Translations under genes and position numbers: made by a program
DNA from: Pseudomarimonas salicorniae
GTDB lineage: Bacteria > Pseudomonadota > Gammaproteobacteria > Xanthomonadales > Xanthomonadaceae
DNA length: 64,000 nucleotides
Direction: 5' to 3'
Assembly: GCF_023156535.1 (NCBI RefSeq)
Contig: NZ_JALNMH010000001.1
Span: 62,001-126,000 of the forward strand
In this document: positions 20,725 through 29,819 of the stretch, piece after piece
Layout: every line of letters starts with the position of its first letter
How positions within the stretch are numbered: position 1 is the stretch's first letter
The notes under the pieces: model-generated
Seen by the model: only the letters and a program-made list of their open reading frames with translations
Databases searched by the model: none
Told to the model about the DNA's origin: nothing

Positions 20725-21741
20725 TCAACAGGGGGCGAGGGTGTGGCGCAGCAGGGCATCGATGGCCTGCGGCTCCTTGAGGAAGGCGTCATGGCCGTAG
20801 GCCGAGGTGATCGTCTGCAGGCGCGCCGCGCCGGCCAGCCGACCAGCCAGGGCCTCGAGCTGCTCGGGCGGCGCAAGCCAGTCGCCCTCGACCGCGAGCA
20901 GCGAGGTCGGTGCATGGACGGCCGCGGGGTCGACGTGGTGCAGGTCGATGGACTCGGACAGGCGCAGGAAGGCAGTGGCGCTCCATCGGGCCACGTACTT
21001 CTGGCCGCAGGCCTGCAGGTAGTCCTCGGCGGCGCAGCAGGCCCGCCCGCCCTCGATCCGCGCCGGCGCGTCGAAGCGCTGGCCGAACTCTCGTGGCGAG
21101 CGATAGCTGAGCATGGCCAGCTGGCGGGCCAGCGAAAGCCCGAGCTCGTCGGCGCACTGCAGCTGACCCAGCGCCACCACCTGCCGCTGCAGGGCGCGGA
21201 AGGCACTGGCGAAGGGGTGCGGCCGATCCGCCGCGCTGATCACCGCCAGGCGGGCTACCCGAAGTGGATGGCGGGCCGCGAACTGCAAGGCGACCATGCC
21301 GCCATAGGAGGCGCCTACGAAGGCGTGCAGGCGGGCGATCCCGAGCGCATCGAGTGCAAGGGCGATGGCGTCGGCCTGGTCCGCGGTATCGATCGGGGCA
21401 TCAAGGTCGCCGTCGGCACCGACCCAGTCGAAGCTCAGCAGGCGGTGGCGGCGCGGATCCAGGGCATGGCCAGGCCCCGCACAGCCCTGCCACCAGCCAT
21501 CGAAACCGTCGAGGGCGTTGGCCAGAACATGCCGGTTCGCCGAAATGCCGCCGGCCACCCAGACGGCCGGGGCATGCGCCGGTCCGACGCACTCGACCCG
21601 CAGGCTGACCCGGCGCAGTCCGGCATGGCGCATCGGCAGGTCGATCGCCAGCAGGTAGCGCTCGGCCTGGATCGGCGCCGGAATCTCCGGCGTGGCGGGC
21701 GAACATTCCTCGATGCGGGCGGCTTGGTCGGTCAGGCTCAT
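20725..21741 (-). CDS. metX: homoserine O-acyltransferase (MetX family)
   Basis: Activates homoserine for methionine synthesis. Alpha/beta-hydrolase fold with nucleophile in GASYGGMVALQFA, ANRHVLANA region after WVAGGIS, and the C-terminal catalytic His in YGHDAFLKEP. About 338 residues from the ATG at 21741 (MSLTDQAARIEE), which has GAGGA upstream; the longer frame to 21831 would begin inside the riboswitch region. MetX proteins of this group may use acetyl- or succinyl-CoA; Xanthomonadales members are often succinyltransferases, but this is inference. First gene of a metX-metB operon controlled by promoter and riboswitch upstream. Confidence 0.92.
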   Translation of the reverse strand: MSLTDQAARIEECSPATPEIPAPIQAERYLLAIDLPMRHAGLRRVSLRVECVGPAHAPAVWVAGGISANRHVLANALDGFDGWWQGCAGPGHALDPRRHRLLSFDWVGADGDLDAPIDTADQADAIALALDALGIARLHAFVGASYGGMVALQFAARHPLRVARLAVISAADRPHPFASAFRALQRQVVALGQLQCADELGLSLARQLAMLSYRSPREFGQRFDAPARIEGGRACCAAEDYLQACGQKYVARWSATAFLRLSESIDLHHVDPAAVHAPTSLLAVEGDWLAPPEQLEALAGRLAGAARLQTITSAYGHDAFLKEPQAIDALLRHTLAPC

Positions 21742-21837
21742 GGCGCGGTCCTCGTGGCGGGAACCATCGAGCAAGCCGCGGAGCGCTGGAGAGGAGGAGC
21801 GAAGGCCCATCGCGGGCGCCACGCCAACCATCTTCCG

Positions 21838-21945
21838 GCCGACCGCCCGATGCGGTCACCGCAGGACTTGGCACCGTCACGTCGCCTTGCGGCGCCGCAG
21901 GTTGCCCCGGCTTCAAAGGGCCTGTCCCTCTGCCGGTCTTGATGG
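21838..21945 (-). promoter_or_regulatory. SAM-I type riboswitch in the metX leader
   Basis: Minus-strand reading gives the S-box core blocks in order: ATCAAGACCGG, GAGGGACAGGCCCTTTGAAG, GGGGCAACC, a P3 hairpin, then CGGTGCCAAGTCCTGC and a P4 hairpin GCGGTGACCGC. GACCG near 21937 can pair with CGGTC at 21841-21845 as P1. The aptamer starts right at the predicted transcript start. No U-tract terminator follows. A CU-rich stretch (CTCCTCCTCTCC, near 21790) could mask the metX GAGGA site, so translational or Rho-linked control is more likely. Confidence 0.88.
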
Positions 21946-21953
21946 ATGGGCGC

Positions 21954-21982
21954 AGATTATCCCTGGCCCGGAGGCTTGTCAA
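21954..21982 (-). promoter_or_regulatory. sigma70 promoter of metX-metB
   Basis: Perfect -35 TTGACA at 21982-21977 and -10 TAATCT at 21959-21954, with a 17-base spacer. Start point is expected near 21947, immediately before the riboswitch aptamer. A 10-base-arm palindrome touches the -35 box from upstream. Confidence 0.85.
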
Positions 21983-22005
21983 TCGCTTCATCCGCATGAA
22001 GCGAT
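21982..22005. promoter_or_regulatory. 24-base palindrome between metX and prfC (operator candidate)
   Basis: ATCGCTTCAT at 21982-21991 and ATGAAGCGAT at 21996-22005 are exact inverted repeats around CCGC. The palindrome overlaps the last base of the metX -35 box and lies about 100 bases upstream of prfC. Its position suits a repressor or activator site acting on the met promoter in addition to the riboswitch. No recognised regulator consensus was matched. Confidence 0.5.
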
Positions 22006-22107
22006 ATAGTTTCTCCCGCAAGGTTCGGTATTGGGCCGCATCGGGTCGCCACGACGCCTTGCGGTAGAATCCGCGCCCCGCTTCACGCCGGCCGCTTCAG
22101 CGGCCCC

Positions 22108-23718
22108 ATGCCCATGTCCGAACACCTGCGCGAAACGCGGCGTCGCCGCACCTTCGCCATCGTCTCCCATCCCGATGCCGGCAAGACCACGCTGACCGAG
22201 AAGCTGCTGCTGTTCGGGGGCGCGATCCAGATGGCCGGTTCGGTGAAAGGCCGCAAGGCGGCGCGCCACGCGACCTCTGACTGGATGGCGCTGGAAAAGG
22301 AGCGTGGCATTTCGGTGACCAGCTCGGTGATGCAGTTCCCCTACGAGGGCCGCATCGTCAACCTGCTCGACACCCCCGGCCACGCCGACTTCGGCGAGGA
22401 CACCTATCGCGTGCTGACCGCGGTGGACAGCGCCCTGATGGTGATCGACGTCGCCAAGGGCGTCGAGGAGCGAACCATCAAGCTGATGGAGGTCTGCCGC
22501 CTGCGCGATACGCCGATCATGAGCTTCATCAACAAGCTCGATCGCGAGGGCAAGGAGCCGATCGACCTGCTCGACGAGGTCGAGCGCGTGCTCGGCATCC
22601 AGTGCGCACCGGTGACCTGGCCGATCGGCATGGGCTCGCGCCTGAAGGGCGTCGTTCACCTGATCACCGGCGAGGTGCATCTCTACGAGCCGGGGCGCAA
22701 TTTCACCCGCCAGGACAGCACCATCTTCGCCTCGATCGACGACCCCGGCCTCGAGGCGCGGATCGGCGCGAATATGCTGGCCGACCTGCGCGACGAGCTG
22801 GAACTGGTGCAGGGCGCCTCGCACCCGTTCGACAAGGACGCCTACCTCGCCGGCCGGCAGACGCCGGTGTTCTTCGGCTCGGCGGTGAACAACTTCGGCG
22901 TCCAGCTGCTGCTGGATTTCTTCGTTGAACATGCCCCTTCACCGAAACCGCGGGCGACGACCACGCGCGAGGTGTCGCCCGACGAAGAGACATTCTCCGG
23001 CTTCGTGTTCAAGATCCAGGCCAATATGGACCCGCAGCACCGCGACCGCGTCGCCTTCCTGCGCGTGTGCTCGGGCCGTTTCGACGCCGGGATGAAGGCG
23101 CTGCAGACGCGCATCGGCAAGGAGGTCAAGCTCGCCAACGCGCTGACCTTCATGGCCTCGGACCGCGAGATCGTCGAGACCGCCTATCCGGGCGACGTCA
23201 TCGGCATCCACAACCACGGCACGATCTCGATCGGCGACAGCTTCAGCGTCGGCGAGGCGCTGAACTTCACCGGCATCCCGAACTTCGCTCCCGAGCTGTT
23301 CCGGCGAGCCCGGCTGCGCGATCCGCTGAAGCTCAAGCAGCTGCAGAAGGGCCTTGCCCAGCTCAGCGAGGAGGGCGCCACGCAGTTCTTCCGCCCGCTG
23401 ATGAGCAATGACCTGATCCTCGGCGCGGTCGGCACCCTGCAGTTCGACGTGGTCGCCTACCGGCTCAAGGACGAGTACGGCGTCGACGCCAGCTTCGACC
23501 AGGTGCAGATCGCCACCGCGCGCTGGGTGCACTGCGATGACGCGAAGAAGCTGGAGGAGTTCCGCGAGAAGAACGCCATGAACCTCGCCCTCGATGCTGC
23601 CGGCGAGCTGGTCTATCTCGCCCCTTCTCGGGTCAACCTGCAGTTGGCCCAGGAGCGCGCCCCGGCGGTGCGCTTCTCGGCCACCCGCGAGCACGCCAGC
23701 GCGGTGGCGGTGGGCTGA
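22108..23718 (+). CDS. prfC: peptide chain release factor 3
   Basis: Translational GTPase that removes RF1/RF2 from the ribosome after termination. G1 is [13 protein letters not shown], switch region [13 protein letters not shown]3 [15 protein letters not shown]4 [15 protein letters not shown]. The full length is 536 residues, typical of RF3 rather than EF-G. Two ATGs, at 22108 and 22114, fit; [16 protein letters not shown] from 22114 also aligns well with known starts, and neither has a strong Shine-Dalgarno. It is divergent from metX across a 366-base region holding the riboswitch, promoter and palindrome. Confidence 0.97.
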   Translation: MPMSEHLRETRRRRTFAIVSHPDAGKTTLTEKLLLFGGAIQMAGSVKGRKAARHATSDWMALEKERGISVTSSVMQFPYEGRIVNLLDTPGHADFGEDTYRVLTAVDSALMVIDVAKGVEERTIKLMEVCRLRDTPIMSFINKLDREGKEPIDLLDEVERVLGIQCAPVTWPIGMGSRLKGVVHLITGEVHLYEPGRNFTRQDSTIFASIDDPGLEARIGANMLADLRDELELVQGASHPFDKDAYLAGRQTPVFFGSAVNNFGVQLLLDFFVEHAPSPKPRATTTREVSPDEETFSGFVFKIQANMDPQHRDRVAFLRVCSGRFDAGMKALQTRIGKEVKLANALTFMASDREIVETAYPGDVIGIHNHGTISIGDSFSVGEALNFTGIPNFAPELFRRARLRDPLKLKQLQKGLAQLSEEGATQFFRPLMSNDLILGAVGTLQFDVVAYRLKDEYGVDASFDQVQIATARWVHCDDAKKLEEFREKNAMNLALDAAGELVYLAPSRVNLQLAQERAPAVRFSATREHASAVAVG

Positions 23719-23727
23719 GCTGAGCCG

Positions 23728-24324
23728 CTATCGCGGCAGCAGGCCGCGAAGCAGCCAGACCGCGATGCGGGCCGCACCGAAGTAGAGCCCTGCCGCGCAC
23801 AGCAGGGCGCCGGGAACGAAGATCCGGTCATCAACCTTGGGCGCGTGATCCTGCGCAACAAAACTGAGGGTGAAGTCGTTCCAGCTGTTGAGGTACAACC
23901 CGGCCCCGGGCAGGAAGAGGGCCGCCAGGCCGCAGGCGGCCAAGGCCAGCGCGAACAGCATGGCCAGGCCGCAGCCCATCAGCAGGATCGAGCCCAGCAG
24001 GCCTCTTCCACCGCGCGCGCTGGCCAGTCGGATCAGCGAGCGCGGTGAGCCGCCCGCGGCCTGACGCTGCAGCATGATCTCCTCGACCAGCTCGGGCAGG
24101 AAGTCCTCTGCCGGACCGAGCGAACCGATGGCCTCGTCGAGGCGTTCGTCGACACTCCCGCTCAGGCGCGCCGCCGCCTCGAGCACATGCGACTGCAGTT
24201 CGCGCTGCAGTTCGGAACGTTCGCTGGCCCGCAGGGCGGTCAGCATCGGCGCCAGCTGCCCGGCAAACCGCTCCAGCCGATGCCGCACCTGCGGATGATC
24301 CGCATTGAGCCTTTCGATGCTCAC
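23728..24324 (-). CDS. HAAS-domain-like membrane protein paired with PadR
   Basis: About 198 residues. The N-terminal ~90 residues are helical (RLERFAGQL, LQRELQSHVLEAAARL, LGPAEDFLPELVEEI), the pattern of HAAS signalling domains. They are followed by three hydrophobic segments (GSILLMGCGLAMLFALALAA, LAALFLPGAGLYL and GALLCAAGLYFGAARIAVWLL). The start is a GTG at 24324 overlapping the padR stop (GTGA), so the two are co-translated. HAAS proteins next to PadR regulators are thought to pass a membrane signal to the repressor; the exact mechanism is not established here. Confidence 0.8.
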   Translation of the reverse strand: MSIERLNADHPQVRHRLERFAGQLAPMLTALRASERSELQRELQSHVLEAAARLSGSVDERLDEAIGSLGPAEDFLPELVEEIMLQRQAAGGSPRSLIRLASARGGRGLLGSILLMGCGLAMLFALALAACGLAALFLPGAGLYLNSWNDFTLSFVAQDHAPKVDDRIFVPGALLCAAGLYFGAARIAVWLLRGLLPR

Positions 24325-24662
24325 TTCAGCAGCTCCTTGCGTGCGCGGTGGATGCGCTCGAGCTCGGCGCGCATGCGCCGCAGAACATCCCGCCCCTCGG
24401 GCGTGATCGCGTAGTACTTCCGCGGGGCACCGCCCGCCTCGGTGATCCATTCGTTGGTCACCATCAGATCCCTGGATAGTCGCTTCAGCAGCGGGTAAAG
24501 GGTGCCTTCGGCGATTTCTGCCTCCAGCACGCCGCGCAGGCGCTGGGCAATCTCGTAGCCATAGCTGGTGCGCTGATCAAGCAGTTCCAGGATCAGCATC
24601 TCCAGCAGACCCTTGCGGACCTGGGGCAACCAGCGATCGATCAGCGTCTGCGCGTCGGACAT
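24321..24662 (-). CDS. PadR-family transcriptional repressor
   Basis: A 113-residue winged-helix protein with the family signature LEMLILELLDQRTSYGYEI, then EIAEGTLYPLLKRLSRD and RKYYAITPEGRD. Start chosen at ATG 24662 (MSDAQTLIDRW); a GTG four codons upstream with GGAAG before it is an alternative. It is divergent from an alpha/beta hydrolase gene, and an imperfect palindrome near 24732 in the 100-base gap is the likely operator for both directions. Confidence 0.93.
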   Translation of the reverse strand: MSDAQTLIDRWLPQVRKGLLEMLILELLDQRTSYGYEIAQRLRGVLEAEIAEGTLYPLLKRLSRDLMVTNEWITEAGGAPRKYYAITPEGRDVLRRMRAELERIHRARKELLK

Positions 24663-24722
24663 GCACTCGGGCACCGTGACTTCCGGCCCGGACTGTACCG
24701 GCAGGAGCCTTGCTAGGCTATG

Positions 24723-24741
24723 TACCTCGCTTAGCGATGTA
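24723..24741. promoter_or_regulatory. putative PadR operator
   Basis: TACCTCGCTTAGCGATGTA reads as two 9-base arms around a central T, with one mismatch. Size and A/T-flanked TAC...GTA ends fit PadR sites. It lies between the divergent padR and hydrolase starts, 22 bases upstream of the hydrolase ATG. Confidence 0.6.
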
Positions 24742-24762
24742 TTCAACAAAACGAGGTACTCA

Positions 24763-26205
24763 ATGAACGGATCACCCCTGTCGCTCAACGTCTTCCCCAC
24801 CGCGGGAAACCGGAATCTGGGGCGCGGAGCCCTGTGGATCGCCCCCTTGCTGTGGGCTGCCGGAGCCGTGGCAGGCAACCTGCCCGAAACCCGGGAGTGG
24901 CGCGGGGACCTCTCGCTACCGAACGGGGCCACCCTGCCTATCGAGGTGGAGCTGTTCCTCAACGCCGCGGGTGAACCGGACGGCAACCTGATCAGCCCGG
25001 CCCAGGACCAGCGATATGCGCGGCTGGTCGAGGTCGAGTTCGCCGACGACCGGCTCCGGGTGCTCGGCCGCGCCCCCGATGTCGAGATCGCCGGACCGAT
25101 CGATAACGGCACCTGGCAGGCGACCTTCAGCCAGGGCGGGTTCCAGGCCGAGCTGAGTCTCGCGCCGACGGCGCAGGTCACCGAGGTCGAGCGCCCCCAG
25201 TCGGCGGCTGCCCTGCGCGACTGGCCCGGCGAGGCGCGCAGGATTCCCGCCAAGGGCGCGGTGCTCGCCGGCACGCACGTCCGGCCCAGCGAGGGCACGC
25301 GCGCTGCGGCGCTGCTGCTGGGCGGCTCCGGGGCTACGGAGCGTGATGGCTATTTCGCGGGACACCGCCCGCTGGCTGTTCTGGCCGCGCAGCTGGCCGA
25401 GCGCGGAATCGCCTCGCTGCGCTATGACAAGCGGGGCGTCAACCGCAGCAGCGGGGAGCACGACCCCACCGATATCGACACGCTCACCCGGGATGCCGAG
25501 GCGGCCCTGCGTTTCCTGCGCGCCAGGCACCCGGGACTGCCGCTGCTGGTGATCGGTCACAGCGAAGGCGGACTGATCGCCGCCCGCTTGGGCGCCGGCG
25601 CAGCGCCGCCGGATGGCGTGGTGTCGCTGATGGGCCCGGTGCTGCCGCTGGCCGAACTGTTCGCGCTCCAGGACCGGACCGAGGCGCGCGCGGCGGGCGC
25701 CAGCGAATCCGAAGCCGACGCGCTGGTCTCGCTGAGCCGGCAGATCTACGAAGCAGCGGCGAAGCATTCGGATCCGGCCTCGCGCATGCCAGCGGTGATG
25801 GCCGTGCTTGAATCCGCCAGCGACGCGCAGCGGCAAGCCTTTGAACGCTTCAACGGCGGCACCGGAACCCTCGGCCCGGGCATGCTGGGCGGCCGGCACT
25901 ATCACACCCTGTTGGCCGTGGCGCCGAAGGAGAGCTGGGGCGCGCTCGACGTGCCCGGACTCCTTCTGTTCGGGGAACTCGATTCCCAGGTCCCGGCAGC
26001 GGCCAACATCGAAGTGCTGCCCAAGCGTGACGGTCTGAGCATCGTCACCCTGCCTGGCATCAATCACGTGATGCAGCGCAGTGATTCTGCCGCCACCCAG
26101 CGTTACGCCGAGATTGACCACGTGGTGGCTGCCGAAGTGGAGTCAGCCCTCGCGCAGTGGATCGAGCAGTGGCTGCAGGCCGCCGGCCATAACAGCACGC
26201 ACTGA
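24763..26205 (+). CDS. secreted alpha/beta hydrolase
   Basis: About 480 residues from the ATG at 24763, preceded by GAGG. A long N-terminal region ends in a signal-like helix (ALWIAPLLWAAGAVAG). A beta-rich domain of ~130 residues (starting EWRGDLSLPNGATLPIEVEL) precedes the hydrolase domain, which has the nucleophile in GHSEGGLIAARLG, acid in ELDSQVP and His in INHVMQ. The layout recalls family proteins with a beta domain before a prolyl-peptidase-like hydrolase; substrate unknown. It is divergent from padR and likely repressed by it. Confidence 0.85.
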   Translation: MNGSPLSLNVFPTAGNRNLGRGALWIAPLLWAAGAVAGNLPETREWRGDLSLPNGATLPIEVELFLNAAGEPDGNLISPAQDQRYARLVEVEFADDRLRVLGRAPDVEIAGPIDNGTWQATFSQGGFQAELSLAPTAQVTEVERPQSAAALRDWPGEARRIPAKGAVLAGTHVRPSEGTRAAALLLGGSGATERDGYFAGHRPLAVLAAQLAERGIASLRYDKRGVNRSSGEHDPTDIDTLTRDAEAALRFLRARHPGLPLLVIGHSEGGLIAARLGAGAAPPDGVVSLMGPVLPLAELFALQDRTEARAAGASESEADALVSLSRQIYEAAAKHSDPASRMPAVMAVLESASDAQRQAFERFNGGTGTLGPGMLGGRHYHTLLAVAPKESWGALDVPGLLLFGELDSQVPAAANIEVLPKRDGLSIVTLPGINHVMQRSDSAATQRYAEIDHVVAAEVESALAQWIEQWLQAAGHNSTH

Positions 26206-26348
26206 ATCCCCTGCGCCCTTGCGGCAAACGGTTCCGCGAGCGTGGGCGTGGTGGCAGAGCGCCCGACCGTCATCGGGCCGACCGGCGCGAACGGCGGTCG
26301 CGGGCGCATGTTTGCCGATCGCCTTACCGTCCCAAGCCCCCGCACGTG

Positions 26349-26410
26349 GAGCTTGCTCGACTAACCGCCGCGGTATGGCGACCTCATTGAGTCGCAATCG
26401 AGCAAGCTCT
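26349..26410. repeat. 12-bp perfect inverted repeat in an intergenic region
   Basis: GAGCTTGCTCGA at 26349-26360 and TCGAGCAAGCTC at 26399-26410 are exact reverse complements separated by 38 bases. Each arm is itself nearly palindromic (GAGCTTGCTC). It lies in the 285-base gap between the hydrolase stop and the anti-sigma-like gene, which run toward each other. No poly-T follows, so it is not a standard terminator. The remainder of this gap shows nothing else convincing. Confidence 0.6.
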
Positions 26411-26490
26411 TCGGTGCTTCGTTGGCAGGATTCGAACGCGAATTTTGCGCGCTCTGTTGCCGCTCCGCCATCCGGCCCTGCGGCCAGGGC

Positions 26491-26967
26491 TCAGGAGTCG
26501 AAACCGCCGCGGAACAGCAGGTCGGGCTCGGCGGGATGTTGTGACTTGGTTTCGGGCTGGGGGGCCGCGCTGTCGAGTTCGAAGGAGGACGCGGCGATCA
26601 GGCTGTCGGACTGCGCGGGAGGGGCAACGGAACCGGTTTCGCCGCGCCACTGCGGAACGGTGATCACCGCAGCCAGGGCCAGCATGGCCGCCATGGCCAT
26701 GGCGACACGCTGCCGGCTGATGGTCTCGCGCGGCCGGCGCAGGGCGATGAACTCGCGCTCGAGCGCCCGGGCGTCGTCGCCGATGGCCAGCAGGGCGCGG
26801 CCGAGGTCGGCGGCGCGGGCGTCTTCGGCCATCAGCCGGACCGCCTGCTCGCGGCGACCGGCATCGGCGCCCTCTTCCAGGCCGTACAGTGCCTCGGTCG
26901 AGGCCGCACGCGCAGCCGACTCGGCGGTGTGCCGCCGCCAGGCGTCTCGCAGTCGGTCTTCAATCAT
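26491..26967 (-). CDS. putative anti-sigma membrane protein
   Basis: 158 residues. A helical N-terminal cytoplasmic region (DRLRDAWRRHTAESAARAAS), one membrane helix (VAMAMAAMLALAAVITVP) and a short Pro/Ser/Gln-rich periplasmic tail ending FRGGFDS. There is no His-x3-Cys-x2-Cys zinc motif. Its ATG at 26967 overlaps the sigma factor stop codon by eight bases, so the two are translationally coupled. Role as the cognate anti-sigma is inferred from position and topology. Confidence 0.7.
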   Translation of the reverse strand: MIEDRLRDAWRRHTAESAARAASTEALYGLEEGADAGRREQAVRLMAEDARAADLGRALLAIGDDARALEREFIALRRPRETISRQRVAMAMAAMLALAAVITVPQWRGETGSVAPPAQSDSLIAASSFELDSAAPQPETKSQHPAEPDLLFRGGFDS

Positions 26968-27508
26968 CACGCTTCTCCCAGCCTTCCGCACGCAAGCGTG
27001 CCTTCAGTTCGTCCAGTCCGCGGTAGACCAGCTTGCGCCCGGCATCGAAGCTCAGTCCGCACAGCTCGGCCACCTCGGGGACGGTGAACCCCTGCAGGTA
27101 CAGCTGCAGCGGGCGTCGGCGCCGCTCCGGCAGGGCCGCGATCGCCGTCGCCACCGCATCGGCCAGCTGCCGGTCCTCGGCCTCCGCCTCCGGCGCCTGC
27201 GGCGCCTGGCCAAGCGGCTCGGCGTCCAGCAGGTCGGGCTCCTCCGGCAGGGCCTCGGCCGGTCGCGCCTCGGCGCGCCGCACCGCATCGACCAGCACGC
27301 TGGTCACCGTCCTTTGTACATAAGACGCAGGAAGCAGCGCTTTCGGGTCACGCTGCAGCGTGTTCCAGAGCCGGATGCGCACTTCCTGCTCGATATCGTC
27401 GACGTCGATGCCGTGGCGGTCGAGCCGGTGACGGACGATCTGCGCCCGGACGCGCGCGCCGAAGCGGGCGATCAGAGCCTGCAGGGCGTGGTCGGCGGAC
27501 GCGCCCAT
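26960..27508 (-). CDS. ECF-type RNA polymerase sigma factor
   Basis: 182 residues with sigma2 (IDVDDIEQEVRIRLWNTL) and sigma4 (ALPERRRRPLQLYLQGFTVPEVAELCGLSFDAGRKLVYRGLDELK) regions separated by an acidic, Pro/Ala-rich linker. This is the usual ECF layout. It is followed by an overlapping anti-sigma-like gene. Target promoters are not evident in the window. Confidence 0.9.
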   Translation of the reverse strand: MGASADHALQALIARFGARVRAQIVRHRLDRHGIDVDDIEQEVRIRLWNTLQRDPKALLPASYVQRTVTSVLVDAVRRAEARPAEALPEEPDLLDAEPLGQAPQAPEAEAEDRQLADAVATAIAALPERRRRPLQLYLQGFTVPEVAELCGLSFDAGRKLVYRGLDELKARLRAEGWEKRDD

Positions 27509-27559
27509 TCAGGACCCGGCGCCTGCGCGCCGGGCTGCCGCGACGACCATCGGCCGGAC

Positions 27560-27988
27560 TCAGCCCGCGATGTAGGACTGAAGCTGGGCGATTTCGGCCT
27601 GCTGGTCCTCGATCACCGCCTTGACCAGGTCGCCGATCGAGACCACCCCCACCACCCCCTCACCGTCGACCACCGGCAGATGGCGGATGCGGTGGTCGGT
27701 CATCAGCTTCATGCAGCCGTGGACGGTGCGGTCGGGCGCCACGGTGATCAGGTCGCGGGTCATCACTTCGGAGACCCGGGTCTCGGCCGAGGAGCGCCCC
27801 TTGAGGATCACCTTTCGCGCATAGTCACGCTCGGAGATGATTCCGGCGAGCTGCTCGCCCTGCAGGACCAGAAGGGCGCCGACCTCGCGTTCGGCCATCA
27901 TCCTGATGGCATCGAGGACCGGTGCGTCGGGGCGGATCGAGAAGATCGCGCCCCCCTTGCCGTCGATCAACTGCTGCACTGTGCGCAT
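27560..27988 (-). CDS. tandem CBS-domain protein
   Basis: 142 residues made of two CBS motifs: SIRPDAPVLDAIRMMAEREVG...SERDYARK and TVAPDRTVHGCMKLMTDHRI...SIGDLVKAVI. No fused enzymatic or transport domain. Such small proteins bind adenine nucleotides such as AMP, ATP or SAM and are thought to act as sensors. It lies 15 bases after the glycosyltransferase stop codon on the same strand. Confidence 0.93.
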   Translation of the reverse strand: MRTVQQLIDGKGGAIFSIRPDAPVLDAIRMMAEREVGALLVLQGEQLAGIISERDYARKVILKGRSSAETRVSEVMTRDLITVAPDRTVHGCMKLMTDHRIRHLPVVDGEGVVGVVSIGDLVKAVIEDQQAEIAQLQSYIAG

Positions 27989-28003
27989 GGCAACCTCCGG
28001 GAT

Positions 28004-28979
28004 TCAGGCCTTCGATGATAGTCCCGACCGGGCTCCGGGCGCATCCGTGGCGGGCGGCGCCAGGGTCTCGCTGACGAGATAGAGCGGTCGCGCCTTGGCC
28101 TCCATGTACAAGCGGCCAAGGTACTCGCCAAGGATGCCGAGGGCGACCAGTTGCACGCCCCCGAGCAGGAGGATCACCACCATCAGGCTCGGATACCCGG
28201 CCACCGGATCGCCCCAAAGCAGGGTCTTGAGCACCACCCAGACGCCGGCGGAAAACGCCACCAGGGCCGTCGCGAGGCCTAAATACGTGGCCACGCGCAG
28301 CGGCGCCGTGCTGAACGAGGTGATGCCCTCCAGGGCCAGGTTCCACAGGCGCCAGTAGTTGAACTTGCTGCGCCCGGCGAGCCGCGCATCGCGCCGGTAG
28401 TCGAGCGCGCACTGACGGAAGCCGACCCAGGCAAACAGGCCCTTCATGAACCTCTGCCGCTCGCGCAGGCCGCGCAGGCCATCGAGGGCGCGCCGCGAGA
28501 GCAGCCGGAAGTCGCCGGTATCGGCGGGGATGGCGGTCTGCGAGAGGCGACGCATCACCCGGTAGAAGGCGCTTGCCGTCGCCCGTTTCAGCCAGCTCTC
28601 GCCGGCGCGCTCGAGGCGGCGTCCGTAGACCACGTCGAAGCCCTGGCGCCAGCGCTCGACGAACTCGGGGATCAGCTCGGGCGGGTCCTGCAGGTCGGCG
28701 TCGATCACCACCAGCGCGTCGGCCTCGACGGCGTCCAGCCCGGCGGTCAGCGCAAGCTCCTTGCCGAAATTGCGGCTAAGGCGCAGGCCATCGACCCTTG
28801 GGTCCTGTCCTCGCAACCGACCGATCAGCGCCCAGCTGTCATCGGCACTGCCGTCGTCCACGTACAGCACGCGGCAGGACAGCGGCAGCCCGTCGAACAC
28901 CGCGGCGAGGCGGCGATGAAAGGTTTCCAGCACCTGAGATTCATTGAACACCGGCACCAGCACGACCAGCCGATCCATC
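28004..28979 (-). CDS. GT2 polyprenyl-phosphate glycosyltransferase, GtrB/DPM1-like
   Basis: 325 residues. The GT-A domain has VLVPVFNESQVLETFHRRL, VDDGSADDSW and the DXD region DADLQDPPELI. It is followed by two C-terminal membrane helices (VATYLGLATALVAFSAGVWVV and LMVVILLLGGVQLVALGILG). This layout transfers a sugar from a nucleotide donor to undecaprenyl phosphate on the cytoplasmic side. Start at ATG 28979 with AGGAG upstream; the gene starts one base after the mtgA stop. The sugar is unknown. Confidence 0.9.
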
Positions 28980-28980
28980 T

Positions 28981-29718
28981 CTACTCCTGTTTGCCCGGGT
29001 CCGCGCCATCCAGGCGCTCCAGCGCCCGGGCCCCGCCCAGCTGTCGCGCCTGGCGCTCGACCCAGGCGATCCGCTGGCGCAGGTAGGGCCCGGGCGCCTC
29101 GACCGAATAGCGTCGCGGACTGGGCAGCACCACCGCAAGCTGCGCTGCCTCGCGCAGGCCGAGCTGCGCCGCCGGCTTGCCGAAGTACGCCTGGGCCGCG
29201 GCCTCGGCACCGTACAGGCCGTGGCCGAACTCGGCGATGTTGAGATAGACCTCGAGGATCCGCCGCTTCGGCCACAGCGTCTCGATGCAGACCGTCCAGC
29301 CCGCCTCCAGCCCCTTGCGCAGCCAGCTGCGCCCGGGCCAGAGGAACAGGTTCTTGGCCACCTGCTGGCTGATCGTGCTGGCGCCGCGGCCGCTTTCCTC
29401 CTGCAGCGCATCGCGGATCGCCTCGAGGTCGAAGCCGGAGTGGCGGGCGAAGTTCTGGTCCTCGGAGGCGATCACCGCGATCTGCAGCTGCGGCGAGATG
29501 GCCTCCAGCGGCCGCCATGTCTGGCGCAGCGGCGGGTCTCCGTCGGCGCGGGACAGGCGGTAGTCGAGCATGAAGGCGCTGGTCGGTGGGTCAACGAAAC
29601 GCAGCGCGCCGACCACCAGCCAGGGCAGCACCAGCATCAGCGCGGCCAGCCAGAGCAGCCAGCGAAGACCACGGCGCCAGCCGCCGCGGCGCGCCTTCGA
29701 CGGCCCACGCTTGCGCAT
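28981..29718 (-). CDS. mtgA: monofunctional peptidoglycan glycosyltransferase
   Basis: Polymerises lipid II into glycan strands at the inner membrane. 245 residues from the ATG at 29718, which has GGAGG six bases upstream; the longer frame lacks this. One N-terminal helix ([20 protein letters not shown]), then GT51 motifs: [17 protein letters not shown] with the catalytic Glu, [32 protein letters not shown]. No transpeptidase domain. Overlaps no other gene and leads directly into the GT2 gene. Confidence 0.96.
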   Translation of the reverse strand: MRKRGPSKARRGGWRRGLRWLLWLAALMLVLPWLVVGALRFVDPPTSAFMLDYRLSRADGDPPLRQTWRPLEAISPQLQIAVIASEDQNFARHSGFDLEAIRDALQEESGRGASTISQQVAKNLFLWPGRSWLRKGLEAGWTVCIETLWPKRRILEVYLNIAEFGHGLYGAEAAAQAYFGKPAAQLGLREAAQLAVVLPSPRRYSVEAPGPYLRQRIAWVERQARQLGGARALERLDGADPGKQE

Positions 29719-29819
29719 CTCGGACCTCCGGGTGGAAATCATCACAGTGTAGACGGGACCCGGCCGCCGCCGCGGCTACAATGCCGGGCCTGCGAGTTCC
29801 CGCCGAGGCCCAGCGTTCC

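Noticed and set aside
21982-22005. MetR box (TGAA-N5-TTCA) in the met palindrome
   Set aside because: The palindrome has TTCA...TGAA, the reverse orientation, with six bases between, so the MetR consensus is not met.
21976-22010. prfC promoter TTGTCA...TATAGT on the plus strand
   Set aside because: The spacer would be 23 bases, too long for a sigma70 promoter.
26401-26500. tRNA-like sequence on the minus strand, with a TTCGAATCC motif
   Set aside because: The T-stem does not pair and no anticodon stem of normal size could be drawn; it is probably chance or a very decayed remnant.
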